Assembly (NCBI GenBank): GCA_017591395.1
Contig: WEDG01002049.1
Location: 99,063-163,062, forward strand
DNA length: 64,000 bases
Reading direction: 5' to 3'
DNA from: Schistocephalus solidus
Lineage: Eukaryota > Platyhelminthes > Cestoda > Diphyllobothriidea > Diphyllobothriidae
Below the pieces are notes generated by a model. The model saw only the letters and a list, made by a program, of their open reading frames with translations. It did not search any database and was not told where the DNA came from. Positions 56,192-64,000 of the stretch are shown here, one piece after another (the first letter of the stretch is position 1; each line of letters starts with the position of its first letter). Both the position numbers and the translations under genes were made by a program.

Positions 56192-56609
56192 CTGCAGGGA
56201 TAATACAAAATTTCTACGCTTTAATGAAGACAATATGGACCAGACGATTCCATGATTAATTCTTTAAGAAACAAGACTCCTGTGTTCATTCGACCTGACA
56301 CCATGCACAGCTAATGAGTGCTGCTTACATTGCAGAAAATGAAGGCGGAAGTTAAAGTCAGTCAGCCTGCATTAGTGTTGATAGTGTTCTGCGAGCTTAA
56401 GTTGAAAAGTGCCACGTCATCACTGGTTGGAAGGCCGTAGCCGTTATCGATCGGTGAGCCTTAATCAGCGAGCAGCATTATATACTACCTAAATGAAATA
56501 TTAAGTCAAGTATATAGTAGTGAGAGCGCAGGCAAACGAATCTTATCTGTACCGAAAATTATAATGCTTAGAAAGGCATTAACTTCGATTTGATTTCAAG
56601 AACTACAGG
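56192..56609 (-). other. Kelch D intron 2 remnant and junction
   Basis: 56192-56460 aligns with 62048-62320 of copy E and 40620-40850 of copy B. It is more diverged than the exon and has its own insertion near 56310. Beyond 56460 the sequence changes to the opposite-strand 5' flank at 56610. Confidence 0.5.
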
Positions 56610-57090
56610 AAATCCATGGCATGCGGTATTTTGAAGACACTAGATGAATGCCCCAGTCATTCAATTTTGAATTTGCTAACAGCTCATCAGTACTTCAAAG
56701 TGTGCACGTGACTTTAACGGCTATCTACAAAATTGGAACGTATGGAGTTCTTCTTCGGGATTAAAGATGCCTTCTAATGAGGTTACTTATATTTACATTT
56801 CACTCACATCACTAGTCTGAAGATAAAATTGTGGTGAAGGAGAAAGTTTCGGTTAATCTTAGCGAATGCAATAGTCGTCCAGGTGCAAGATGCCGTTTTA
56901 TGAGGTTACATATATCTAGGTTTCAGAAACGTCCCTGGGCTGAAGATATAAATATCATGGTGAGCGAAGATGACCAAGGGCAAAGGTAGTATACGCGCAC
57001 TTATAACCCCAACTGCGATGACAGTAAAATTTTGAGACAAAGGAAAGATAGTTTTCGAACAGCCTTCGTGGCTCTCAAGGGTAGGAATCA
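56610..57090 (+). pseudogene. Kelch 5' flank and first-exon relics, two in tandem
   Basis: 56610-56870 carries a 5' flank (catggcatgcggtattttga, catcagtacttcaaagtgtg), exon 0 with ATGGAG...AAGATGCCTTC (56735-56776) and the first bases of the next exon (gaagataaaattgtggtgaa). At 56887 it switches into a second, more degraded exon-0/exon-1 relic identical to 51247-51442. Neither has downstream exons on this strand. Confidence 0.65.
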
Positions 57091-58945
57091 TGTTTTATTC
57101 AAAACCTGCGAGTTCATTCGTATGTAATGCAGATACATATAACGTACCATACAAGGATCACGGAGCTAAAGTGATATCAATCACGGCAACAGGAGATTTA
57201 CGGACCTGTCTTTTCGGATTCATACTGTTTCCCTATCTGATAGTAGGTTCGAGCATTAATTTGACACGAGGTAGGTGCCACCCTAGGCACACCGTCTCCC
57301 GACCTTTCAGCGCAGTTCAGTGACTGACGTACTGCCGAATATAGTGAGCCAGACTAATCTTTCTTACGTACACGTGGACACTTAAATCAAAGCGTTGCGT
57401 CTATTTTTACCAGTTTACCATAATTCCCGTAAAACAGATGGTTTTGGAAAATAGTGCTCGAGTGTATACCCTACTCAATTCCCTTCAGTTCACCAGATTC
57501 CGTTGGTTAGAATTGGAATTTTTAAGCTTTCGGCTGCTGGTCGCCAGTGCAACTATTGACCCCGTGGCTATGGTGGCTTGGTTTAGGCTGGCGGCCATGG
57601 AGAATTGCGCAGGGCAACATCTTGTTCTGTTCTCAGTGGCAGTAATGGCGCCAAGCCACGAAGCAAGGGCGATGTCAATGTGTCGGTTGAGCTTACAGTG
57701 GTGCCTGCTGGGCCCAAGATACGAGGTAGCTGCCAACACTAACTACACACTCCTGGGACACGCAGTGCGAAAGCGCGGAAAAAGTGAAAGAAAGTTTGGC
57801 AGCCTTGCGTTAGTCTCCTCCGAGCCCTACGGGAATGCGCTACCAAAAATCTCCAGCTTGCTCTTCCTCCTTGCTAGCGTGTTGTCCTTTAACTTCCTCG
57901 CATCGCTCTCCTCCTCCTTGCCAAATGCAATGCACTACAATTGCACAACCTTGTACACATCAGTTCTACTCCCAATTTCAACTCGTTTAGTCCTTTGCCA
58001 GACCCTGCACTCCTATTGATTGGCATAGAGACACAGCTTCCTTAGTCATGACGTACAAAACAGCTCATTGTGCGCACTGAGGGGTAGGTTTACCTCGTCT
58101 GCTTGGCTCACCACCAGTGCCTGCACGCACTTTTTCTGTTGCTTTCTTCTTATCCTACTAAGAGTCTTTTCCGTGGCAAAAGCTTTTGCAACCAAAAGTG
58201 ATTCGCAGTCACTCTCCGACGTGGTCACATACGCCGACAACCGGAACCACCCTACAACAGTCCCTTCCGGATTGTATCCCTAGGAACGAAGACGATCCGC
58301 ATCCAGCGCGGAACTCGGTGGGATGGCGTGAGCGTAGGCAGCCCAAAAGCTGCTGTCTATGACACTCCTTCGGAGCCCTGTTCCTGCACCTCCCTACCCT
58401 CTAGGCCCCCTTCCCCTAACCTTCCTCTTCAACCATACCCGCAGCCTGGCCCACAACGTTTTCATCTAACTTCAACACTCCATCCACAGGACACTCAATC
58501 ACGTGCATTCTTGTTTTAGGCAAGGTCTTTCCGCGTCGCTACACGCCACATTCGATATAGCTGAGGGTACTGTGGCAGAGCGTTGACGCGATCGCTGGCT
58601 CAGCGGCTTAATCGTGTAACCTTTCTCTCCGGCTCACGCCAGGTCAATTCGCTGCTGGGACGGAGCGACACATGGCACTGGCCTTATGAGGGCTCGAAGG
58701 CAATCAGGATGCATCTAACCGCGTAAAGGCTTAAATTGTCGGTAAATTCTAATGCGGGCAGTTGTCAAATCCCTCAATGAACTGTTATAATTACCTCTCA
58801 AAGGGTTTATGCAAATGTAGGTTGATGAACGGACATTTGCCTCGAAATGCTATGCGCAACCTGGAGTCATGGCAGCACTTGCAGTTTTGTGGGCCTGAGG
58901 ATGACGGCAGGCACTGCCCACAAGACAGGTCTGAACTCACAAAAT
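56887..58945 (+). repeat. ~2.06-kb duplicated segment, right copy
   Basis: Partner of 51247-53305. The plus frame 57438-58019 is the truncated equivalent of 51796-52539. The right end enters the 3' flank of kelch copy E. Confidence 0.85.
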
Positions 58946-59348
58946 TGACATACAGAACTCTCACAACAACTGGTTAGGACATCTAACTCTATATGTGAAA
59001 AGTAGCCCTGTTTAGGAATATCCCCTGACTTTATTTTCAATTGAGAGAACGTCCATAGGTATGCTGTCATGTGATCTACACATGTTACTGACTACATGAG
59101 TCATACTCCAGATATAAATTCTACAACTTCATCGCTTCAGTTAAAAAGCACCTTTGAAATTGCCTCTGATTAGATGTTGCTTCAAAAAGGCCGTTTGTTC
59201 CTAGTGGTTTTGATCAAAAACCACACCGTAATTGTCAGATTATTTACTCTGTTGGGAAAAGCAGGACGTTTATAAAACTTGCTAGTTTACAGTACGGAAA
59301 TGTAAAAATTGTGTCCAATATTTTAAATTTTACTGCGTTAAAAATGCA
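58946..59348 (-). other. Kelch E 3' flank with empty insertion site
   Basis: 59118-59132 (ctacaacttcatcgcttcag) is the uninterrupted target corresponding to both junctions of the non-LTR insertion at 53481 and 55625. 59140-59340 is homologous, inverted, to 48706-48890 downstream of copy B's last exon. Confidence 0.75.
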
Positions 59349-59506
59349 CTAAAATTTGACGCATATGGCTCCCACAGGGTAATAAATTCCAGTTAAACGA
59401 CACTTGTGAGTCCATTTCCACGTAGACAAGTCATCCGCATCTTGGCCATTTGTAGTCTCCTCTGGTCCCAATTCTTCCATATACACGTGTGAAAATTCAC
59501 CAAGTT
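59349..59506 (-). CDS. Kelch copy E last exon
   Basis: 158 bp after ctacatttag. Its first two bases complete the codon left by the 410-bp exon. Reads LGEFSHVYMEELGPEETTNG, DADDLSTWKWTHKCRLTGIY and YPVGAICVKF, then TAG. Open, and the same frame as in copy A. Confidence 0.7.
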
Positions 59507-59632
59507 CTAAATGTAGGAAGACTGTATTAACACATCAATGGTTTTAAAATAATATGTCTATAAATGTAAAAGTTTGGAAACGGTGAAAGTGCATTACAAT
59601 ATTATCAGTAGACACTGTGAGACAGTTGGTTT

Positions 59633-60420
59633 TATAAGTGAAGACAAAGCGTTATGCGTTTCACCGGAATTATGGGTTTATTCGTCTAGAGCTTTCGAAC
59701 TCTTACTGGAGTCCATCGTCAGAGATAAAACAGCAACATAAATGGGTAACATTTATCGGGAGGGCGGGGGCCAATCAGACACCAGTGGCGCCAGTCCGGA
59801 GATGACTACGCAGGGCCCTATATTACGGCGCCAGATCGATAAATCGATTGAATGAATTCTCATTGGAGGCCCAGGCTTCAATCAATTCTTGCCTCTGGTG
59901 TGGGTGATTATCTTCGTGGCTGTGAAGTTAAACTTGTGACCCGTTTCTGTGGTGTGGATATCCACTTGCGATAAACTGTCACCTCATCTCACAGTAAGCT
60001 TATGCTCGTGTATGCGCGAACCAAGCATACATCCAGTCTGTCCTGTGTAGTTACAGGAACAGTTTTGGCACTAGCGCAGCACAGACAAGCCAAGAAGTGA
60101 GTAATTTTGGAACGAAAACGGAATACATTACAGGCATCCGACACAGGAAGCTCGAAGTTGGTCCACAACCTCTCATCCAAGCAACTAACTGTGCACCCGT
60201 AGTTGTGTGCTGCGGCATGAAGCTTGTTTAAACACCCCCGATGCCGACGCTGTCCACTTTATTGCAGCCCTGGAATCCATGCTTGTGAGAACTGAAACAA
60301 CCGAGGACGAGGAACACTCCGTCCGACAACGTATCGCATCTTTGCTGATAGCCCACAGACCACCCCAAATGTAGGTATGCCAATTTTCGACGCTGTTTCC
60401 CCGGGACGCCATCAGACATG
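59633..60420 (-). pseudogene. Second PLE GIY-YIG fragment and 3' end
   Basis: Minus strand at 60160-59810: CQNCSCNYTGQTGCMLGSRI, then HEHKLTVRRGD-like residues (one stop), then QVDIHTTETGHKFNFTATKI. The Cys cluster, YTGQTG core, Arg, His and the IH-T-GH segment are all present. The end at 59720-59650 (gacgatggactccagtaaga, then agacgaataaaccc) resembles a PLE 3' terminus. Kelch-intron homology resumes at 59632. This is the better-preserved endonuclease of the two in this intron. Confidence 0.7.
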
Positions 60421-60429
60421 AAATAAATG

Positions 60430-61080
60430 TGCGAAACAGGTAAAACCTCTATCCGTGCTCAAAAAATCGATATTAATTAGTATCCTACCAATAGTCGCCA
60501 CTGTGGGCTGACATTTCTTCAGGATTTGCCTTTTGCATCTTTCTTTAAGATTGTTATACACACCGTTCAATTCGATGTGTCGGTGAATGCACGAGTCCTC
60601 GGAGTGTATGGCCTCCACAAATGCTCTGCATATCTTAGATGGGTAGAAAACAACACCGCAGAGTTTTGCCCGGTTTTTCGTATATGCATGGCAATTTGAG
60701 ACAAGTAGTTTTGTTTCTGTACTGTCAGCTGGTGTTCGTGTATGCATGTGGAGGCTGGCTTTTCTGTTTTACCACAATGCACTGCACTGCAAACTGCCAA
60801 ATTGAATCTTGCAAACGGCTTCTTTGTTATAAACATAGCCAACTCTATATTTAGGGTGCACAAGCTGGTTTCGCAGTAGTCATCGGTTTGTGCGCCACCT
60901 GGACTTGGTGCTTACTCAGGTTTCCTTCAACGAGGTCAGGAACGTTGATCGTAGACGGAAGTGTTCGCAAGTCTTTTTATTTCGGAACCTGATCGGAACA
61001 ATCTAGATACTTGCATTTTACTGTAAACTCCTGTCGACTCATGCATTGACGCGCAAAAATATCTAGGTTAGACATTTCTG
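60430..61080 (-). pseudogene. PLE thumb and GIY-YIG fragment in kelch E intron 3
   Basis: The minus strand has YVYNKEAVCKIQFGSLQCSA, then TEKPASTCIHEHQLTVQKQN and YLSQIAMHIRKTG. These are the VYKI-C, Arg/His helix (CIHEH) and IH--T-H landmarks of PLE endonuclease ends, with YIG itself degraded. The inverted homologue is 46640-47345 in copy B, so the insertion predates the split of the two copies. Confidence 0.65.
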
Positions 61081-61500
61081 TAAAATAGTTTGAACAGAAA
61101 GGCAACGACAGAGGTATTATGTGAACAACAGACGGAACAACAGATAAATTTAGACCTAGTTATAACGAAAGGGATACTTGCGTCAACTGGACTCTTTTCC
61201 TAAATTAAAATGCACATTTGGCTGTGGCTACGAGCTCACTTGATGTAATTTGCCTAAAGCAATACTTTCACATCTAATTAATATTTTCTAATCAAACACG
61301 CTTTTCAGAATTTCGCTTAACATTTCATAAGAGCTCAGGGCTGTGTATCAGACCTTTTATTCCTACAGAGCTTGGGTACCGGCCGTTGTAGCATAAAATT
61401 ACTCCTCGTTTGGATGCAACCTGTGGGATCGTGGGCAATCTCACATGGCAGGAATGTTGAATTCTCGAGCTTCGATGTAGCAACGAACATGTTGATAAGC
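61081..61500 (-). repeat. Kelch E intron 3, block shared with copies A and B
   Basis: The reverse complement aligns with 46385-46800 (tgacgcaagtatt.c, taaatttatctg, aatt.t.ctaatcaaacacg). The last 160 bases also align with copy A at 25860-26075. Confidence 0.65.
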
Positions 61501-61636
61501 AGAAAACTAGGTCTTCAGTAAAATCTGCACTTTGCTCAATTAGGCCGTGTGCGCTGGTGATAACACTGCCTGTGAGCGCGATGTAGAAATCATGAAATCA
61601 TGTTAATTTTAAATCTCAAATTCTGCTTCAACATAC

Positions 61637-62047
61637 TTATGGGGATTAATTTGTTTTTATAAACTACAAGCGAAAGTGGACATCTCGGAATATGCATGTC
61701 AGCGATCCTGGTCCACTGTCCTAGGCCCTGATCGTCAGTCGGTGGTGTGAACATTTCAACACTTTTCAATCTTTGGTGGTCATCGGACCCACCGACGACA
61801 ATTATCTTTCCCTTGAATTCCACTGCACCCAAAATAGGACCGTGGAGTAAGCATAGAGGCGACAGGTTTCCAGAACTTGGCGTTCTGTGCAGCCGTCTCC
61901 TGCCAGTCTGGACGAAGATGACAGTACTCCACTGACGCAATACTGACCACTCCATCATGTCCACCGAGGACAAATGCACGACCGTCAGGCAAGGCAGCTG
62001 CGGCAGGACACTCTCTTCTCTCTCGCATCTCCGGAAGCCTGTGCCAC
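61637..62047 (-). pseudogene. Kelch copy E main exon (+1 frameshift)
   Basis: 411 bp after ccctgcag. Reads WHRLPEMRERRECPAAAALP, FVLGGHDGVVSIASVEYCHL, NAKFWKPVASMLTPRS, then shifts at about 61835 into GKIIVVGGSDDHQRLKSVEM, QWTRIADMHIPRCPLSLVVY and KNKLIPI. Donor ataa|gtatgt. Confidence 0.85.
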
Positions 62048-62474
62048 CTGCAGGGATAATACAAAATTTCTACGCTTCAATAAATACAATACGGATACTC
62101 AATCTCAGCTGGCACGTAGGAACAGGCAATTCAACAAAGAGGTATTTAAGAAACAAGACTCCTGTGTTCATTCGAGCTGACACCATACACAGCTAATGAA
62201 GGTGGAAGTAACAGTCAGTCAGCCTGCATTTGTGTTGATAGACTATAATTCTGCGAGCTTGAAATGAGCCATGGCATCTCGGGTTGGTAGGCCGTAGCTG
62301 CAATCCCCACAGCTATACTGAAATCCGCATAAAAAGGGTGTTTTCTCCGTTTATTGGTGAGCAAGGGTTTAGTAAAGCCTCTGACGTAGACGTAGCGATA
62401 ACAAAAATCTATTCGCTTCATTCCGAAACGGAATAAGAAACGAGACCGTGATGATTGGATCTCGGCCTACATAC

Positions 62475-62712
62475 CTGTTCTCCTGAGGCAAGAATAATTC
62501 ACAGGAACGCAGTTCCTCGTCCTTTTTATTCCATCCGCCACAAACCAGGATAGCATCCTGTTCAGCAATCTTGAGGGCAACAGCCGCGTGATTGTCGCGT
62601 CCAGCTAAAAGCGCTGCTCTTGGCTTCCAGTGACGCTCTTTGAAGTTGAACTCCTCCACGTGCGTTGTGCAGAATTCCCCTTTGACTCTTCCTCCAATTG
62701 CGAACACGCTCT
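62475..62712 (-). CDS. Kelch copy E third exon
   Basis: 238 bp after aatacag. Reads ESVFAIGGRVKGEFCTTHVE, then GRDNHAAVALKIAEQDAILV, then CGGWNKKDEELRSCELFLPQ, donor acag|gtatgt. It has two Gly-Gly blade motifs and is fully open. Confidence 0.85.
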
Positions 62713-62887
62713 CTGTATTATAAGCCAAAAATAGGTTAAGAACACTGTTATCTACGATAAAATGCGGCCTGTGTTTTTAAAATAATTTAATTCAATTTAA
62801 TCCACTACATTTTGCAAGGAAGCACATGTATTTGGGTTTCTTATCCGTAAATGTTTTTTTATAAAATGCCCAAACCCTAATTCCTAC

Positions 62888-63029
62888 CCTTGAGAGCCAC
62901 AAAGGCTGTTCGAAAACCTCGTTTCATTTGTCCCAAAATTTCACCGTTTTCGCAGTCGGGGTTGTAAGTCTGCATATACCAATTTTCCTCTGTATCATCT
63001 AGGCCAAACACTACAATTTTTTCTTCACC
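62888..63029 (-). CDS. Kelch copy E second exon
   Basis: 142 bp after ccatag. Reads GEEKIVVFGLDDTEENWYMQ, then TYNPDCENGEILGQ, then FRTAFVALKG, donor caagg|gtagga. It carries the C-terminal strands that would close the propeller and the start of the first blade. Same length as in copy A. Confidence 0.8.
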
Positions 63030-63063
63030 CTATGGATGTTACTCGAACGTAATTATAACTAAC

Positions 63064-63105
63064 CTCATCAGACGGCATCTTTAATCCCGAAGCAGAGCTC
63101 TCCAT
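63064..63105 (-). CDS. Kelch copy E first coding exon
   Basis: 42 bp encoding MESSASGLKMPSDE, donor gag|gttagt, phase 0. The corresponding ATG is TTG in copy A, but a second in-frame ATG (MPSDE) is shared by both. Confidence 0.65.
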
Positions 63106-63347
63106 GTCACGGTTTTGATAGACAGCGCTGTGATCGAGAGGAAAGGAACCAAGCCCCGCAGGCAATCCAACTGCTTACCCTGACAAATTAGTGTAAAGAT
63201 TGAATGAATGTTTTCTCAATTTTTTCTGGTAGCTCAGATTACTAGCACTCAGATTACTAGCACCAGAAAACTACGTCGTAACTACCAATGAAGCCCGGAA
63301 GGCCATAAAAACTGTACTGATAATCTCATTGGCCAGTCAATCTACAA
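63106..63347 (-). other. Kelch E upstream sequence
   Basis: Does not align with the 5' flanks of the other copies beyond about 20 bases upstream of the start. A ctcagattactagca motif is repeated in tandem at 63233-63262. It is cut by an LTR at 63348. Confidence 0.4.
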
Positions 63348-63686
63348 TGTATGATTTCCACATACCCATTGGTCTATTCTATTTAAACCTATCAATTCGC
63401 CTGGAGAATACGACAAAAATAACGAGGAGAATTGAGGCTCATCCCTTTGGACCGAAGACCGCTCTCTGACGCTTCCTCCAGCCATCGCCACTCTTCTACG
63501 GACCTCCCAAAGATCTCAACAGGACAGTTACTCCCTACCAAAGGATCCTCTCAGGACCAAGCCCCAATAGAATTCCAATTTCTAGTTACAAGTAATCCCC
63601 AAACACTTCGCCTTACCAACTGTCTTGTTCTTACTTGGGCGTCATTTATTTGGGGTTGGTCGCGTATCTAATACGGGTCCATTACA
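63348..63686 (+). mobile_element. 5' LTR of an LTR retrotransposon
   Basis: 339 bp, beginning TGTATGATTT and ending CCATTACA (TG..CA). It aligns throughout with the solo LTR at 40328-39996 in inverse orientation. An element body begins immediately after, so this is the left LTR of an element that continues beyond the window. Confidence 0.85.
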
Positions 63687-63689
63687 TTT

Positions 63690-63706
63690 TGGTGGCAGTG
63701 GTTGGA
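63690..63706 (+). promoter_or_regulatory. Candidate primer-binding site
   Basis: TGGTGGCAGTGGTTGG starts four bases after the LTR. The leading TGG complements a tRNA CCA end, as expected for minus-strand priming. The tRNA cannot be named from this alone. Confidence 0.55.
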
Positions 63707-63712
63707 TACAAA

Positions 63713-64000
63713 ATGTCCGACGGCATGATAACCAGCCTGGTCCAGGCAATGGAGAGAGTTTTAAATTCTGGAGGCCGTCCAGCTAAGCCGGATAAGCTGA
63801 CGGTGTATGACGACTATTATTTGTGGGAGGCCAGGGCTGCCAACCTTACAGCGTCGCTCACCCCCGCGACGATATTCGAGCGTCTGCGGCGCAAGTGCAG
63901 ACGTTCGTCAATACACTGGGCTGCACGTGCCGCCCTCAAAAATCACCGAAAACACGCAGGTGAGTCTGTCATGGACTTCCAACGACATCTTCGTGTCCTG
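63713..64000 (+). CDS. Gag of the LTR element, 5' part (runs off the window)
   Basis: An open frame from ATG at 63713 to the window edge, 96 codons without a stop. Reads MSDGMITSLVQAMERVLNSG, then YDDYYLWEARAANLTASLTP, then AGESVMDFQRHLRVL at the end. The YDDYYLWEARA pattern and the ESV-DF---LR segment fit Gypsy-type Gag (F--Y---E-R, then ESVSDF---L). Gag forms the particle that packages the element RNA. Intact as far as seen, which suggests a young copy. Confidence 0.75.
   Translation, partial: MSDGMITSLVQAMERVLNSGGRPAKPDKLTVYDDYYLWEARAANLTASLTPATIFERLRRKCRRSSIHWAARAALKNHRKHAGESVMDFQRHLRVL

Larger units (their letters stand above)
59349..63105 (-). pseudogene. Kelch beta-propeller gene, copy E (complete exon set, one frameshift)
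   Basis: Minus-strand exons: 63105-63064, 63029-62888, 62712-62475, 62047-61637, 59506-59349. All introns are GT-AG with matching phases. The start is ATG at 63105 (MESSASGLKMPSDE); an in-frame upstream extension exists, so the true start could lie further 5'. The protein would be about 329 residues with five recognisable kelch blades and closing strands at the C-terminus, with no BTB, BACK or signal peptide. The single lesion is an extra base near 61835 (tcctattttggg against tcctttttggg in D), shifting the frame in the second blade of exon 62047-61637. Intron 3 holds PLE pieces. If the extra base is an error, this is an intact gene. Confidence 0.8.

Noticed and set aside
63432..63671. 79-codon open frame (+)
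   Set aside because: Falls wholly inside the LTR; LTRs of this family do not encode protein here.

Overview
The window looks like nuclear DNA from a repeat-rich animal, most probably a parasitic flatworm (a large-genome tapeworm is my best guess, a fluke is possible). The reasons are short coding exons with GT/AG boundaries, about 90% non-coding or repeat-derived sequence, tRNA-headed SINEs, CR1-like and other non-LTR retrotransposons, Gypsy-type LTR elements and several Penelope-like elements (PLEs) carrying GIY-YIG endonuclease domains. There are no operons, rRNA, CRISPR arrays or convincing functional tRNA genes. The taxon is an inference.

The only host-type gene I can reconstruct is a small stand-alone kelch beta-propeller gene present as a local family. 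Exon sizes and splice phases agree between copies: about 42, 142, 238, 410 and 158 bp, giving about 329 residues with no BTB or BACK domain. Copy A (+) runs 20691-27829. Copy B (+) keeps exon 3 (40858-41240) and exon 4 (48549-48705). Copy E (-) runs 63105-59349 and is the most complete. D (-) is exon 3 only (56191-55782), C (-) is a partial exon 3 (29416-29150), and 5' end relics lie at 50895-51442 and 56610-57090. Every copy has at least one reading-frame lesion, so I call them pseudogenes; E and A have so few lesions that recent inactivation, or sequence error, is possible.

Layout. 0-12 kb is gene-poor, with two SINE copies, a microsatellite and a duplicated AT-rich repeat. 12-20 kb has two PLE fragments, one with long inverted arms, a second tRNA-like SINE family and a degenerate TTAGGG-like tract. 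20-28 kb is kelch copy A, its introns filled by a tandem ~370-bp repeat and SINEs. 28-33.6 kb has a PLE fragment, the kelch C fragment between two direct repeats, a degenerate Gypsy element (-) and another PLE endonuclease fragment. 36-37.6 kb is a non-LTR element (-). 39.6-49.5 kb is kelch copy B, disrupted by a solo LTR, a nearly full-length CR1-like element (-) in intron 3, and PLE pieces. 50.9-63.1 kb is a tandem segmental duplication holding D and E, with a non-LTR insertion (+) in one unit and PLE pieces in the other. At the right edge an LTR (63348-63686) is followed by a primer-binding-like site and an open gag frame running off the window.

The genes do not form a pathway. The region reads as a kelch locus that multiplied by tandem and inverted duplication while retroelements of at least five classes entered its introns and flanks.
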